Source: Terriglobia bacterium (GTDB taxonomy: Bacteria > Acidobacteriota > Terriglobia > Bryobacterales > Bryobacteraceae). Taken from it: 64,000 bases of DNA. The stretch is taken from NCBI GenBank assembly GCA_021325235.1, contig JAJPHN010000025.1, positions 558,001 to 622,000 on the forward strand, written 5' to 3'. Of this stretch, positions 37,542-46,700 are shown piece after piece. The notes beneath the pieces were generated by a model. The model was given only the letters and a program-made list of their open reading frames with translations, was not told where the DNA came from and made no database searches. Position numbers and translations under genes: made by a program. Every line of letters starts with the position of its first letter. Within the stretch, counting starts at the first letter, position 1.

Positions 37542-39623
37542 CTAGTGCGCCACCAGCACGGAGCGATCTTCCGGATTTTCGATGCTGTGGCGGTCGCCGG
37601 CTGCCTTCACATAACTGCGCAACACTTCGGCCACGCTCCAGGCCTGCGCGCAGCAGCCCCGCGGAGTAAACGGCGGCTCCGCATCGAAGATTTCGCTGAT
37701 CGAACCCGCGCAGGCGCTGCGAACCGCGTGCCGGAACCCGTTCAGAAACTTTCGCGCACTCTCGTAATCGCCCGGGTGCACGCGCAGCCACGCATCGATA
37801 AAAGGTCCGATCAGCCACGCCCACACCGTGCCCTGATGATACGCCGCATCGCGCGAGCGCAGATCGCCATCGTAGCGCGGCTTAAAGTCCGGCTCACCGG
37901 GCGCAAGCGAGCGTAACCCAACCGGAGTCAGCAATCTGTCCTTCACCGTACCCAGAACCGGTTCCCAGCGCGACTGCTCGAGTACCGGATAATCGAGCGA
38001 AATGGAAAATATCTGGTTTGGCCGGCACTGCGGATCGTCCTTGCCGTTCTCGCCATCCACCACGTCGTACAAATATCCGGTCTGCTCGTTCCAGAAGCGC
38101 TCGTTAAAGGATTCGTACGCCTTGGCCGCATGTTCGGCAATGCCGTTGGCCTCGTCGTCGCGCTGATTCTGCCGCAGCCACTTTTCGAGCAGCCGCAGCG
38201 CGTTGTACCAGAGCGCATTGATCTCGACCGCTTTACCGCGCCGCGGCGTCACCACCCAGTCGTCCACCTTCGCATCCATCCAGGTAAGCTGATATCCCGG
38301 CGCGCCCTGCGAAAGCAGGCCATCCTTCGGATCGACGTGTATATTAAACCGCGTTCCGCGCAGATGGTGCCCCACAATGTCGAGCAGCTTCGGGAGCAGC
38401 TGCTTCAGCAGATGTTTGTCATCGGTCCGATCGAAGTAACGCCCGATCGCGTGAAAGAACCAGAGGGTCGCATCCGCCGTGTGATAAAGCCCGCTGGTTT
38501 TCCCTTCCGGGAACATGTTGGGAATGAGCCCGTCGCTGATGTAATGCGCGAAGGTGCGAATGATACAGCTCGCTTCCCAGGTTCGCCCCGTGGTCAGCGT
38601 AAGCCCTTCGAGGCTGATCATGGTGTCGCGGCCCCAGTCCGTAAACCAGTGGTAGCCCGCGATAACCGAGCGAATTTCGTCGCCTGCGGCGCGCGCGCGT
38701 GCGGTATCGGCCACGCGTCCCACCGGCGTGAATAGAAACTGATCCGCCGCCCAGACCAGCTCGCGGCAGAAGTCGTCGCAGTTGTCGCTGCGCGTCTCGA
38801 GCAGCAGTCTGCGCTTGCGCTCGTGCTCGGCATCCCAGGCCGCGCGCGGCGTGAGCGCCGAAAGTATCTCCCAGCTCTCGGTCGATGCCACCAGCGTCAC
38901 ATCGTGGCTCGAATCAAGCTCCACTGTCCAGTAGCCCGGGCTCCACAGATCGCCACGCCAAATGTAGCCGCGCGAACGCTCCACCTCGTAGGTCACGTCG
39001 TGTATTTCGTGCGGATCCACCGTCACCGCACCCGCTTTGGCCAGCAGCTTCATCCGCAATGGCGGAATATCGCCCGAGCATTTCAGCTCGTAGGTGTGAT
39101 CGCGTACCGTGAATAGATACGGTTCGATCTTGTTGTTCACCGGCGCTTCATGCTCGCGCATGTTGACCGCCACGCGCAGCTGCATCTTAAGCGGCGGTCC
39201 GCTCACCAGCCGGTAATTCACATAGCTCGTGTTCTGGCGATGCGGCAGAACCACGCGCTTCTCAATTACGCTTCCTTCGACCTCGTACGTCCAGATCGGC
39301 AGACCCGCATCCAGCCGGAACGAAGTCAGATACTGCGGATTCGCCGGATACTCTCCGCCTTCGGTCTCGAGCCCGTTGAGCGGAATCACTTTGCCGTGCA
39401 CGACCGCCAGCTCGAGAATGTCGTTCAGCATCATCGTGCGCCCGAGCGGCGCCGGCAGCGCGGCGATCAGATAACCGTGAAACACTCGCGTCAACGTGCC
39501 GCCGATCGTGCCGGACGCATAGCCGCCCAGCCCGTTCGTCACCAGCCACTCCGTTTCGAACAGCTGCCGGTGTTCGTCTTTGGTCAACGGCTCGCCAGCC
39601 GTGTGATGAAAGATGTTGTTCAT
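37542..39623 (-). CDS. Glycogen debranching enzyme (amylo-alpha-1,6-glucosidase type)
   Basis: A 693-residue protein. The N-terminal GDE_N domain begins EWLVTNGLGGYASGTIGGTL and continues LTRVFHGYLIAALPAPLGR. The C-terminal (alpha/alpha)6 catalytic domain has GYHWFTDWGRDTMISLEGL, GLYHTADATLWFFHAIGRY and EINALWYNALRLLE, ending QGTVWAWLIGPFIDAWLRVH. The acidic residues in the WGRD and TADATLW motifs are the usual catalytic candidates. It cleaves alpha-1,6 branch points of glycogen. It overlaps treZ by 4 bases, giving an operon for turning glycogen chains into trehalose. Confidence 0.9.
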   Translation of the reverse strand: MNNIFHHTAGEPLTKDEHRQLFETEWLVTNGLGGYASGTIGGTLTRVFHGYLIAALPAPLGRTMMLNDILELAVVHGKVIPLNGLETEGGEYPANPQYLTSFRLDAGLPIWTYEVEGSVIEKRVVLPHRQNTSYVNYRLVSGPPLKMQLRVAVNMREHEAPVNNKIEPYLFTVRDHTYELKCSGDIPPLRMKLLAKAGAVTVDPHEIHDVTYEVERSRGYIWRGDLWSPGYWTVELDSSHDVTLVASTESWEILSALTPRAAWDAEHERKRRLLLETRSDNCDDFCRELVWAADQFLFTPVGRVADTARARAAGDEIRSVIAGYHWFTDWGRDTMISLEGLTLTTGRTWEASCIIRTFAHYISDGLIPNMFPEGKTSGLYHTADATLWFFHAIGRYFDRTDDKHLLKQLLPKLLDIVGHHLRGTRFNIHVDPKDGLLSQGAPGYQLTWMDAKVDDWVVTPRRGKAVEINALWYNALRLLEKWLRQNQRDDEANGIAEHAAKAYESFNERFWNEQTGYLYDVVDGENGKDDPQCRPNQIFSISLDYPVLEQSRWEPVLGTVKDRLLTPVGLRSLAPGEPDFKPRYDGDLRSRDAAYHQGTVWAWLIGPFIDAWLRVHPGDYESARKFLNGFRHAVRSACAGSISEIFDAEPPFTPRGCCAQAWSVAEVLRSYVKAAGDRHSIENPEDRSVLVAH

Positions 39624-41599
39624 GGAATCGGGGAATTTTTTGCGCTTGAAGCGCCTGGATCCGCCTCCGCTTCCGCCGGATACAGCAACACGGCCGATCG
39701 CCCGGGAATCTTCCAGTTCTCGTCGCTGTCGAGCGGAGCGGTCCCGCTACCACCATAGCGAATGTCTTCCGACGACCAAAGAACCGCCCACCGCTTATCC
39801 GCCGGCGGGGCAAGCAGCGGCTCCGGAGCCGGATTGAAATCGAGATCCACGCCCAGGTTCACCACCAGCAGCCGGTCGTTCGCGTAATCGCTCGTGAAAT
39901 AGCGCAGCACGAAAGCGCTGTTCGACAAGACGGCTCCATCGATCCCGTCGCGTCCCTGCTGCGCAATCACCGGATCCGTCCGCCGCAGTGCCAGCAGATC
40001 GCGATGCAGCGAATAAACATCCGCATGTTTCTCCACTTCGCTCCAGTCGAGCTTCGATCGCAGGAAGGTTTCCTCTGAACAGGGGTCCGCGAAATGCGGC
40101 AGCATCTCGTGCGTGCGCAGCGAGCGCCATTGATCGAGGAATTCGGCGCGTCCCTTGCGGATGCCCTCCGCCAACTCCGGTTTGTGATCCGCAAAATAGA
40201 GAAACGGCGCCGAGGCCGCAAACTCTTCGCCTTGAAACAGCATGGGCGTGCCCGGGCCGAGCAGCGTAACGGCCGTCAGCGCGCGAAACGCACCCGGCGC
40301 ACTCAGCTCGTGTACCCGCTGCCCCCGCGCGGAATTCGCGATCTGGTCGTGATTTTGAATGAACGTCACCATCGCGGCTCGCGGCAATCCCAGATTCGAC
40401 GTCCCGCGCCGTTTCTTCTGCCACTTGTAATATTGCCCCTGAAACAAGTAACCGTATTTGAGCGCCGAGATGAACTCCTGCGCGCTGCCGCGGTAATCGG
40501 TGTAGTACGCCTCCGAACGGCCAGTGAGCGCAACCATTGCTGAGTGATGAAAATCGTCGTTCCAGAGCGCGTCGAGCCCGTAGCCGCCTTCTACAACCGG
40601 ACGGATCAGGCGTGTTTGCTGCGGTTCGTTCTCCCCGATCAGAACAATCGAGCGGTCGCCGGCTGCTGCGCGTGCGGCCTCTCCCATTTCGGCCAGGATG
40701 TGGCGTTTGGATTCGTCGTGAATGTCCTGCGTGGCATCCAGCCGCAGCCCGTCGAGATGAAATTCGCGAATCCAGTAGGCCGCGTTCTCGCGAAAGAACT
40801 CGCGCACCGAGCCGGATTGCTCGCCGTCAAAGTTAATCGCGGCGCCCCAGTCAGTCTTATGTTTCCTGCTCAGGTAATGCGGCGAAAAATTCGGCAGGCA
40901 ATTGCCATCCGGGCCCAGATGATTGTAAACAACATCCAGGATCACGCCCAGTCCAAGCTGATGCGCTCGATCCACAAACGCGCGCATGTCATCTGGCCGC
41001 CCGTAGATCGAAGCCGGAGCGTAGGGAAGCACGCCATCGTAGCCCCATCCGAAGCGCCCGGGGAAGTCGGCCACGGGCATGATCTCGAGCAGAGTGACGC
41101 CAGTCTCCGCCAGGTACGGCAGACGATGCATGGCGGCCTTCCAGGTACCCGTCTCCGTGAAAGTGCCCAGATGCATTTCGTAGATCACCTGGCCTTCCAA
41201 TTCAACGCCGCGCCACTTCCCATCTGACCAGGCGAAAGCGCGCGGGTCGACCACTTCGGAGTATCCGTGCGGACCCTCGGGCTGAAACCGCGAGGCAGGA
41301 TCGGGATGCGTCTCTTCGTTATCCAGCTTCAGCAGATAGCGCGTGCCCGGCCGCGCATGGGACGCGAATCCTGAGAAGTACCCACCCTCTTCCGGTTCGA
41401 GCGAAAGCGCGCTTCCCTTTTCAAAAACCACCTGAACAGAGCGGTGCCCCGGCGCCCAGGTGCGAAAGCGCGTGCCACGTTCACCGAGGTAATCGGCTCC
41501 CACCGGCAAAAGCGCCGGCGCACGATCCCGTTCCATTTGCTCTGTTGACGCCGCAGACTCCAAATTCGAAGCGTCGGCCGACTCTACTACCGGTTCCAC
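39620..41599 (-). CDS. treZ: Malto-oligosyltrehalose trehalohydrolase
   Basis: A 659-residue GH13 enzyme that releases trehalose from maltooligosyl-trehalose. The N-terminal CBM48-like domain (FRTWAPGHRSVQVVFEKG) precedes the barrel. Barrel motifs are VIYEMHLGTFTETGTW, VILDVVYNHLGPDGN, the nucleophile in GLRLDATQDIHD, the acid/base in VLIGENEPQQTR and FIQNHDQIAN. The first 25 residues look unstructured and the start may lie at the Met at residue 22. Its partner TreY, which makes the substrate, is not in the window; the downstream overlapping gene is the debranching enzyme. Confidence 0.93.
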   Translation of the reverse strand: MEPVVESADASNLESAASTEQMERDRAPALLPVGADYLGERGTRFRTWAPGHRSVQVVFEKGSALSLEPEEGGYFSGFASHARPGTRYLLKLDNEETHPDPASRFQPEGPHGYSEVVDPRAFAWSDGKWRGVELEGQVIYEMHLGTFTETGTWKAAMHRLPYLAETGVTLLEIMPVADFPGRFGWGYDGVLPYAPASIYGRPDDMRAFVDRAHQLGLGVILDVVYNHLGPDGNCLPNFSPHYLSRKHKTDWGAAINFDGEQSGSVREFFRENAAYWIREFHLDGLRLDATQDIHDESKRHILAEMGEAARAAAGDRSIVLIGENEPQQTRLIRPVVEGGYGLDALWNDDFHHSAMVALTGRSEAYYTDYRGSAQEFISALKYGYLFQGQYYKWQKKRRGTSNLGLPRAAMVTFIQNHDQIANSARGQRVHELSAPGAFRALTAVTLLGPGTPMLFQGEEFAASAPFLYFADHKPELAEGIRKGRAEFLDQWRSLRTHEMLPHFADPCSEETFLRSKLDWSEVEKHADVYSLHRDLLALRRTDPVIAQQGRDGIDGAVLSNSAFVLRYFTSDYANDRLLVVNLGVDLDFNPAPEPLLAPPADKRWAVLWSSEDIRYGGSGTAPLDSDENWKIPGRSAVLLYPAEAEADPGASSAKNSPIP

Positions 41600-41909
41600 G
41601 TCTCATAGAATCTCATTCTGTGACTTGCATTTCATACCAGGTGCGAGAACTACGTGCAACCTGCCGACTTACGGACCCAATGGCAGTGAAGTTCCGAGCC
41701 ATTCGCCGGTTGAACCGGTTCACAAACCACGCCACATCGCGCCGGACCGGCTGATTCGCCTTCCACGGCCGCCCACACGTGCAGGCAGAGAGCGCTCGGT
41801 AATTTCGGCCCGTACGACATAGCTTGCTGGAAAGGTGATTGCGCACCTTTTCCTGTTGCTGGTGCGGTACGATGGCCGGAATACCAGTGAAGGGCACGTG
41901 ACTGGCTGC
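41600..41909. other. 310-base leader region before the sigma-factor gene
   Basis: No convincing gene is seen. Two local structures stand out. TGAACCGGTTCA at 41711-41722 is a 12-bp perfect palindrome. AAAGGTG (41831-41837) pairs with CACCTTT (41844-41850) around ATTGCG and runs into TTTTCC, an attenuator-like hairpin about 55 bases before the sigma-factor ATG. Confidence 0.4.
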
Positions 41910-42488
41910 ATGTCGGTAATGGTAATTTCTCCGCGATCGGCCGCGGAAGATCGCGTCGTTCCAATAAATGAGGCGGAGGCAATCCGTGCTTTCATCAGAA
42001 CACGCGACGAGAGCACATTTCGCGACCTCTTTGGTGCGGTTGCGCCGCGTCTGCTGCGATATTTTCTCCGGCGAGGCTGCTCCGATGCTCTGGCCGATGA
42101 ACTGACGCTGGAGACGATGTACACGGTTTATCGCGGAATCGGCTCGCTGCGTGTGCAGCAATCATTCCAGGCTTGGCTCTTTTCGATCGCACGCAATGCG
42201 TTGTACCGCGAATACCGGAAGAGCATGAAAGAACCTGCTACGGAGCGTCTCGATGCGGCTTCCCTGGTATCGGATCCGTCGGCTGAATTCTGGCGTGAAT
42301 CGCGCTCGGGATTTGATCATCTGATCGCGCACCTGCCTCCTGAAGAGCGGGAGGTGCTTGAGCTTCGTTATGTGGAGGAGCTTGGTTACGAGGAGATTGC
42401 GGCGGTGCTTGAGGTGCCGCTGGGAACGGTGAAATGGAGAATCCACAATTCCAAAAGGAAGCTGGCGGAACTGGTTGACGCGAAATGA
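41910..42488 (+). CDS. ECF-type RNA polymerase sigma factor
   Basis: About 192 residues from the ATG at 41910; an ATG at 41919 and a GTG at 41835 are alternatives. Region 2 is visible as TFRDLFGAVAPRLLRYFLRR, then ADELTLETMYTVYRGIGSLR and QSFQAWLFSIARNALYREYR. Region 4 reads LPPEEREVLELRYVEELGYE, EIAAVLEVPLGTVKWRIHNS. There is no region 3, as in ECF factors. It overlaps the next gene by 4 bases (ATGA), so a small soluble protein and a polytopic membrane protein are probably made from the same mRNA. These are candidate regulators of its activity. The large TonB receptor downstream is a possible target. Confidence 0.9.
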   Translation: MSVMVISPRSAAEDRVVPINEAEAIRAFIRTRDESTFRDLFGAVAPRLLRYFLRRGCSDALADELTLETMYTVYRGIGSLRVQQSFQAWLFSIARNALYREYRKSMKEPATERLDAASLVSDPSAEFWRESRSGFDHLIAHLPPEEREVLELRYVEELGYEEIAAVLEVPLGTVKWRIHNSKRKLAELVDAK

Positions 42489-42799
42489 ATATTGATATCG
42501 AACGCGAGTTGAGGGAAGAAGCCGAACGGGTGCGTGCCCGGCACGCGATCGATACCCGGCATCTCGAGCATCTGGCGGCGTGTCTGGTGGAGCGCCTCGC
42601 GGCGGATCGAAGCCGCGCGGAGGCGAGAATACTCGTTCTTCAAAGCATGTTGCAGCCGATCTGCGGCATTCATGCTACTGCCAGGCTGCTCAGAAACGCC
42701 AGCGAGAATGGCATTGACGCGGTACGCGCGCGGGTGCATTCGCTTTATGGCCGTCAGGTGGCGCGAATGGTGGAGGCGGTTCTCAAACCGGCATGCTGA
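42485..42799 (+). CDS. Small soluble helical protein in the sigma-factor operon
   Basis: A 104-residue protein overlapping the sigma-factor stop by 4 bases. It is strongly helical and charged (IERELREEAERVRARHAI, then LEHLAACLVERLAADRSRAE), with no membrane segment and only two cysteines far apart from any zinc-binding HxxxCxxC motif. It overlaps the membrane protein gene by 7 bases. The position is that of an anti-sigma factor, but it lacks the ZAS motif, so the function is inferred from context only. Confidence 0.6.
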   Translation: MNIDIERELREEAERVRARHAIDTRHLEHLAACLVERLAADRSRAEARILVLQSMLQPICGIHATARLLRNASENGIDAVRARVHSLYGRQVARMVEAVLKPAC

Positions 42800-43692
42800 T
42801 CCATCGGAAAGTGGTGCGCAGACTCTTCTGGTCGCTGTCGGCCGCAGCGGTTTTCGTGGCCCTCTGCCAGTTGTTTTTTCAGCCGCGCAATCCGTGGCTG
42901 CGCGTAAATTCCGCTCTTTTCCGTGCTCAGGCGGCTGCCGGCTACCTGGTCGGGGTTTTGTACGCGAGCCGGATGAGAAACGAATACCCGGAGGGGTCCG
43001 GGATGCGGCGCGCCTGGGGATGGATGATCGCCGGCGTTGTTTCTTTCCTGGCGTATCAGACGCTCGATACGCTCATGGTGCTTTGTCCGTTCCTGCGCAG
43101 CGTGCCGACCGAAGATGCCTGGTTGATCGGCGTTACCCTCTCCCTCGCGCTCGTGCTGCTCGGCTTATTTCAGATGTGGTGGACCTTTCGCGATGCCGGT
43201 TTTTCTCCTGAACTCTCCAGGAGTAGTTGGGCGGTCGTCGGCATCGTGGCAGCGCTTACGATTGCTCGCATGGCCCACGGCCTTGAACCGCATCACTTAG
43301 ACGCAAGTCTGCTCTTCCGCAGTATCCGAGGAACGAGCCCGCTGCTGGTCGGCGCGGGCACAGCCGTGGGATTCCTTCTTTATCGGATGACCGCCGGTTT
43401 CGGCGAGGGCAAATTCAGCCGCACGATTCGCGGACTGCTCCTGTTCTTTGCCGTTCATCTGTTGTTATTTCAGCTCGATTGGTACCCGTCTCTCTGGAAT
43501 GTCCCTGTGATCGATGCCGCTACCGACGTTCTTTACTACGTGCTCCCCTGGGTGCTGGCCTGCGCTCTGACCGAATGCTGGGAAGTTGGTATCGAAGCCA
43601 AACTGGCCGTGGAGCATTATCAGATCGGCGAATATCGCCACCAGTGGGGGCCGGCCGCGACGAGCTGTAGCCCGGAAAATTACCTTTCCTGA
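42793..43692 (+). CDS. Polytopic membrane protein in the sigma-factor operon
   Basis: A 299-residue integral membrane protein with about eight hydrophobic segments, for example LFWSLSAAAVFVALCQLFF, MIAGVVSFLAYQTLDTLMVL and LLLFFAVHLLLFQLDW. Loops are short and the tail (about 30 residues) is cytoplasmic or periplasmic. I recognise no family; it is not an obvious histidine-kinase sensor or transporter. Its start overlaps the small helical gene by 7 bases. Its end overlaps the imperfect tandem repeat at 43671. It may anchor or control the sigma factor. Confidence 0.65.
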   Translation: MLIHRKVVRRLFWSLSAAAVFVALCQLFFQPRNPWLRVNSALFRAQAAAGYLVGVLYASRMRNEYPEGSGMRRAWGWMIAGVVSFLAYQTLDTLMVLCPFLRSVPTEDAWLIGVTLSLALVLLGLFQMWWTFRDAGFSPELSRSSWAVVGIVAALTIARMAHGLEPHHLDASLLFRSIRGTSPLLVGAGTAVGFLLYRMTAGFGEGKFSRTIRGLLLFFAVHLLLFQLDWYPSLWNVPVIDAATDVLYYVLPWVLACALTECWEVGIEAKLAVEHYQIGEYRHQWGPAATSCSPENYLS

Positions 43693-43724
43693 TTCAAACC
43701 CGGAAATTATTTTCCTGATTCAAA
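43671..43724. repeat. Imperfect tandem duplication of a 26-28 base unit
   Basis: Copy 1 (43671-43698) and copy 2 (43699-43724) both start CCCGGAAA and end TTTCCTGATTCAAA or TTTTCCTGATTCAAA. They differ by a few internal changes and two bases in length. The first copy contains the membrane protein's stop codon and the second lies in the 36-base stretch before the TonB receptor. Within each unit GGAAA and TTTCC could pair. Confidence 0.8.
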
Positions 43725-43759
43725 CAAAGTAGTCAGCATTCGTACTCTTAACGAGTAAG

Positions 43760-46700
43760 ATGCTTGGTGGAAGAGTTTGCACGCTTGCGTTTTCGCTGGT
43801 GGCAGTGGCAATTGGGACCGCGTTCGGGCAGCAGGGTTCGCTCGGCTCTCTTACGGGAACGGTAACCGATCCATCCGGGGCCGCTGTTCCGGGAGTGGTG
43901 GTTACGGCGACGAATATCGCCACGAATGTCGAATCCAAGGCCACGACCACCAGCAAAGGCGTGTATCGAATTGGTGGGCTCATTCCCGGTACATACACGC
44001 TCAGCACGCTCAAGACGGGTTTCGACAGTGCGCAGATTCCAGCCTTTGAAGTTCACGTCGCCGAGCTTGTAACCGTTAATATCCCGCTGCAGGTAGGGCG
44101 CAGCTCGCAAGCGGTAACGGTCAATGCGGAAGCACCATTGGTCGATGCCAGCACGTCGCAGTTGAACCATTACGTCACCCCGAAGGAACTCGAGGACTGG
44201 CCGGTTCCTGTCACCGGAGATGGCGAGCGTCAGTTGCAGGATTTCGTCTTCAAGAGTCTGCCTGGAACGACGGGCGAGACTTTTATCGGCTCCATCAATG
44301 GCGGCCAGAATTTCGCCAACGAAGTAGTCATCGACGGTATCTCACTGGGTACCTTCGACACCGCCGAACTTGGACCCAGCATGGATGCGGTGGGCGAGTT
44401 CAATCTGCAGACCGGCGCAATGAGCGCGCAGTACGGCGGCGGCTCAACCGCGGTCACGAATTTCAGCATCAAGTCGGGCACCAACAAACTGCAGGGGACG
44501 GTGTACACCTATATTCAGAACGAAGCGCTCGACGCGAACAGCTTTGACAATAATGCCTTCGGTACGCCGCGCCCACGGCAGCGCCTCGAGACATATGGCG
44601 GAGCGATCGGCGGACCGGTTTTCATTCCGAAGATCTACGATGGCCGGAATAAGACCTTCTTCTTTGTTTCCGACGAGCAGACCCAAAAGAATAACTTCAT
44701 CTATTCCGGCTTTACAACACTGCCCACGACGGACATGATGAATGGCAACTTTTCAAAGTGGCTGAATCCGCTCTATACGCAGGATCCACGTTCGGGTTCG
44801 CCAGCCTTCACCCCTGACGGCACTCCGGTTGTAGATAATCTCGGGCGGCCGGTGATCTTCGGTCAGATTTACAATCCGGCCACAGCGCGCACCGTAACGG
44901 CCGGCGCGGTCGATCCGGTTACCGGGCTTACGGCGATCAAAACCGGTTTGGTGCGCGATCCGTTTCCGAATAACATCATCCCCACAAGCATGTTTGATCC
45001 CGTAGCTGTGAATTACCTGAAGCTGCCATATACGGGGGCCAAATACATCAACGGCGCCGTGGTGAACAACGTTGCGAAATACGCCAATAATCAGCCGGTA
45101 TTCAACCAGAACCTCTTCTCGATGAAGATCGACGAAGTGATCAACTCGAACCACCGCGTATCGGCCTATTACACCCAGGTCGGGCGCGATCGCAGCAACA
45201 GCGGTAATGCGACCTGGTCCGTTCCCGGCGCCAATCCGCTCGACACGTGGGATAACCAGCACAATCCGGGACACATCGCGCGCATCAGCGAGGACTGGAC
45301 CATTTCAGCACACATGCTGAACCACCTCGGATACGGTTACAACCGGTTCACGAATGAGTACACGACGCCGTTCTACACCAAAGACTGGGCTTCGACACTC
45401 GGCATCCAGAACACCGAAAGCTTCGGCTTCCCCACCGTTTCGTTCAGCGGGCCGAGTAGCCTGGGCGGCGGAATCGATGGCATCGGTAATGGCTCAAATG
45501 GAGCCGGCGACGTGGCGCAGAGCAGCATCTTCCTCGAGCAGTTCACGCTCATTCACGGCGGCCACACGATGCAGATGGGAACAGAGTTTCGTTTTTACAA
45601 CGAAAACGATGTGAACGTCTCGGGCGTGGGCAGTTTTGCATTCAATAACCGGCAAACCGACGACGGATTTGGCTCGCTGGATTACGCGGGGAATGCCTAC
45701 GCGAGTTTCCTGTTAGGACAGGTCAACACGAGCGGACGTGCCATCGCCTATACCAACGCCGGATTCCGCCGCCACATGACGGGCACCTTCTTCCAGGACG
45801 ACTGGAAGGTCACGCCGCATCTCACGCTCAACCTCGGCCTGCGCTGGGAAGTGATGGGCGGGATCGATGAAGTGGCCGGACGCATGACGCGTTTCGATCC
45901 GGCTAAACCGAACCCCGGAGCGGATGGCCGGCTGGGGGCGCTCGATTTTGCGAGCCAGGACCACATTCAAAGCTGGGAACATACCGATTGGCACCTGTTC
46001 TCACCGCGCTTCGGATTTGCCTATGCGCGGACGCAGCGTTTTGTCTTCCGCGGCGGTTATGGAATCAATACTCAGGCTCCGGAAGGCGGTCCGCAACTTC
46101 AGTTCCAGGGCTCGCCGTCTATCCAGGGCTACAACGGCCAGATTCAGATCAACCACGCCACGCACCCGACGCAATATCCCGACCTGCCTACGTTTATTCT
46201 CAGCAACCCGTATCCCTCATTCAGCGGAACACTACCCAACTACGATCCTTCCCAGGCAAACAACCAGACTCCGCCGCAGTACATCGGAGTGAACGGCGCG
46301 CGAGTTTCGTACACCCAAAACTACACGCTCGGCTTTCAATATCAGGTCAGTCCTTCAACAATTGCCGATGTGAACTGGGTTGGCAACTACACGACCCGCC
46401 TCAATACGGGCGGCAGCAATGGCGGCGATCTCGGCAGCATGAATTATCTGCCGGTGAGCGACATCGCCAAGTATGGCGATGCGCTGCTCGATCCGCTCGC
46501 TTCTCACCCCAATCTGCCGCTGCCGTATGCGGGATTCGACAGCACGCAGCTCGTGCAGCAGGCGCTGGTACCGTATCCGCAATATCCGGGGGGCAGCGTC
46601 TTTGAATACGACAACCACACTGGCTGGTCGCATTACGAATCGCTGCAGGTACAGGTCACGCGCCGCGTATCGAGCGGCTTCAGTATCCTCGCTGCGTATA

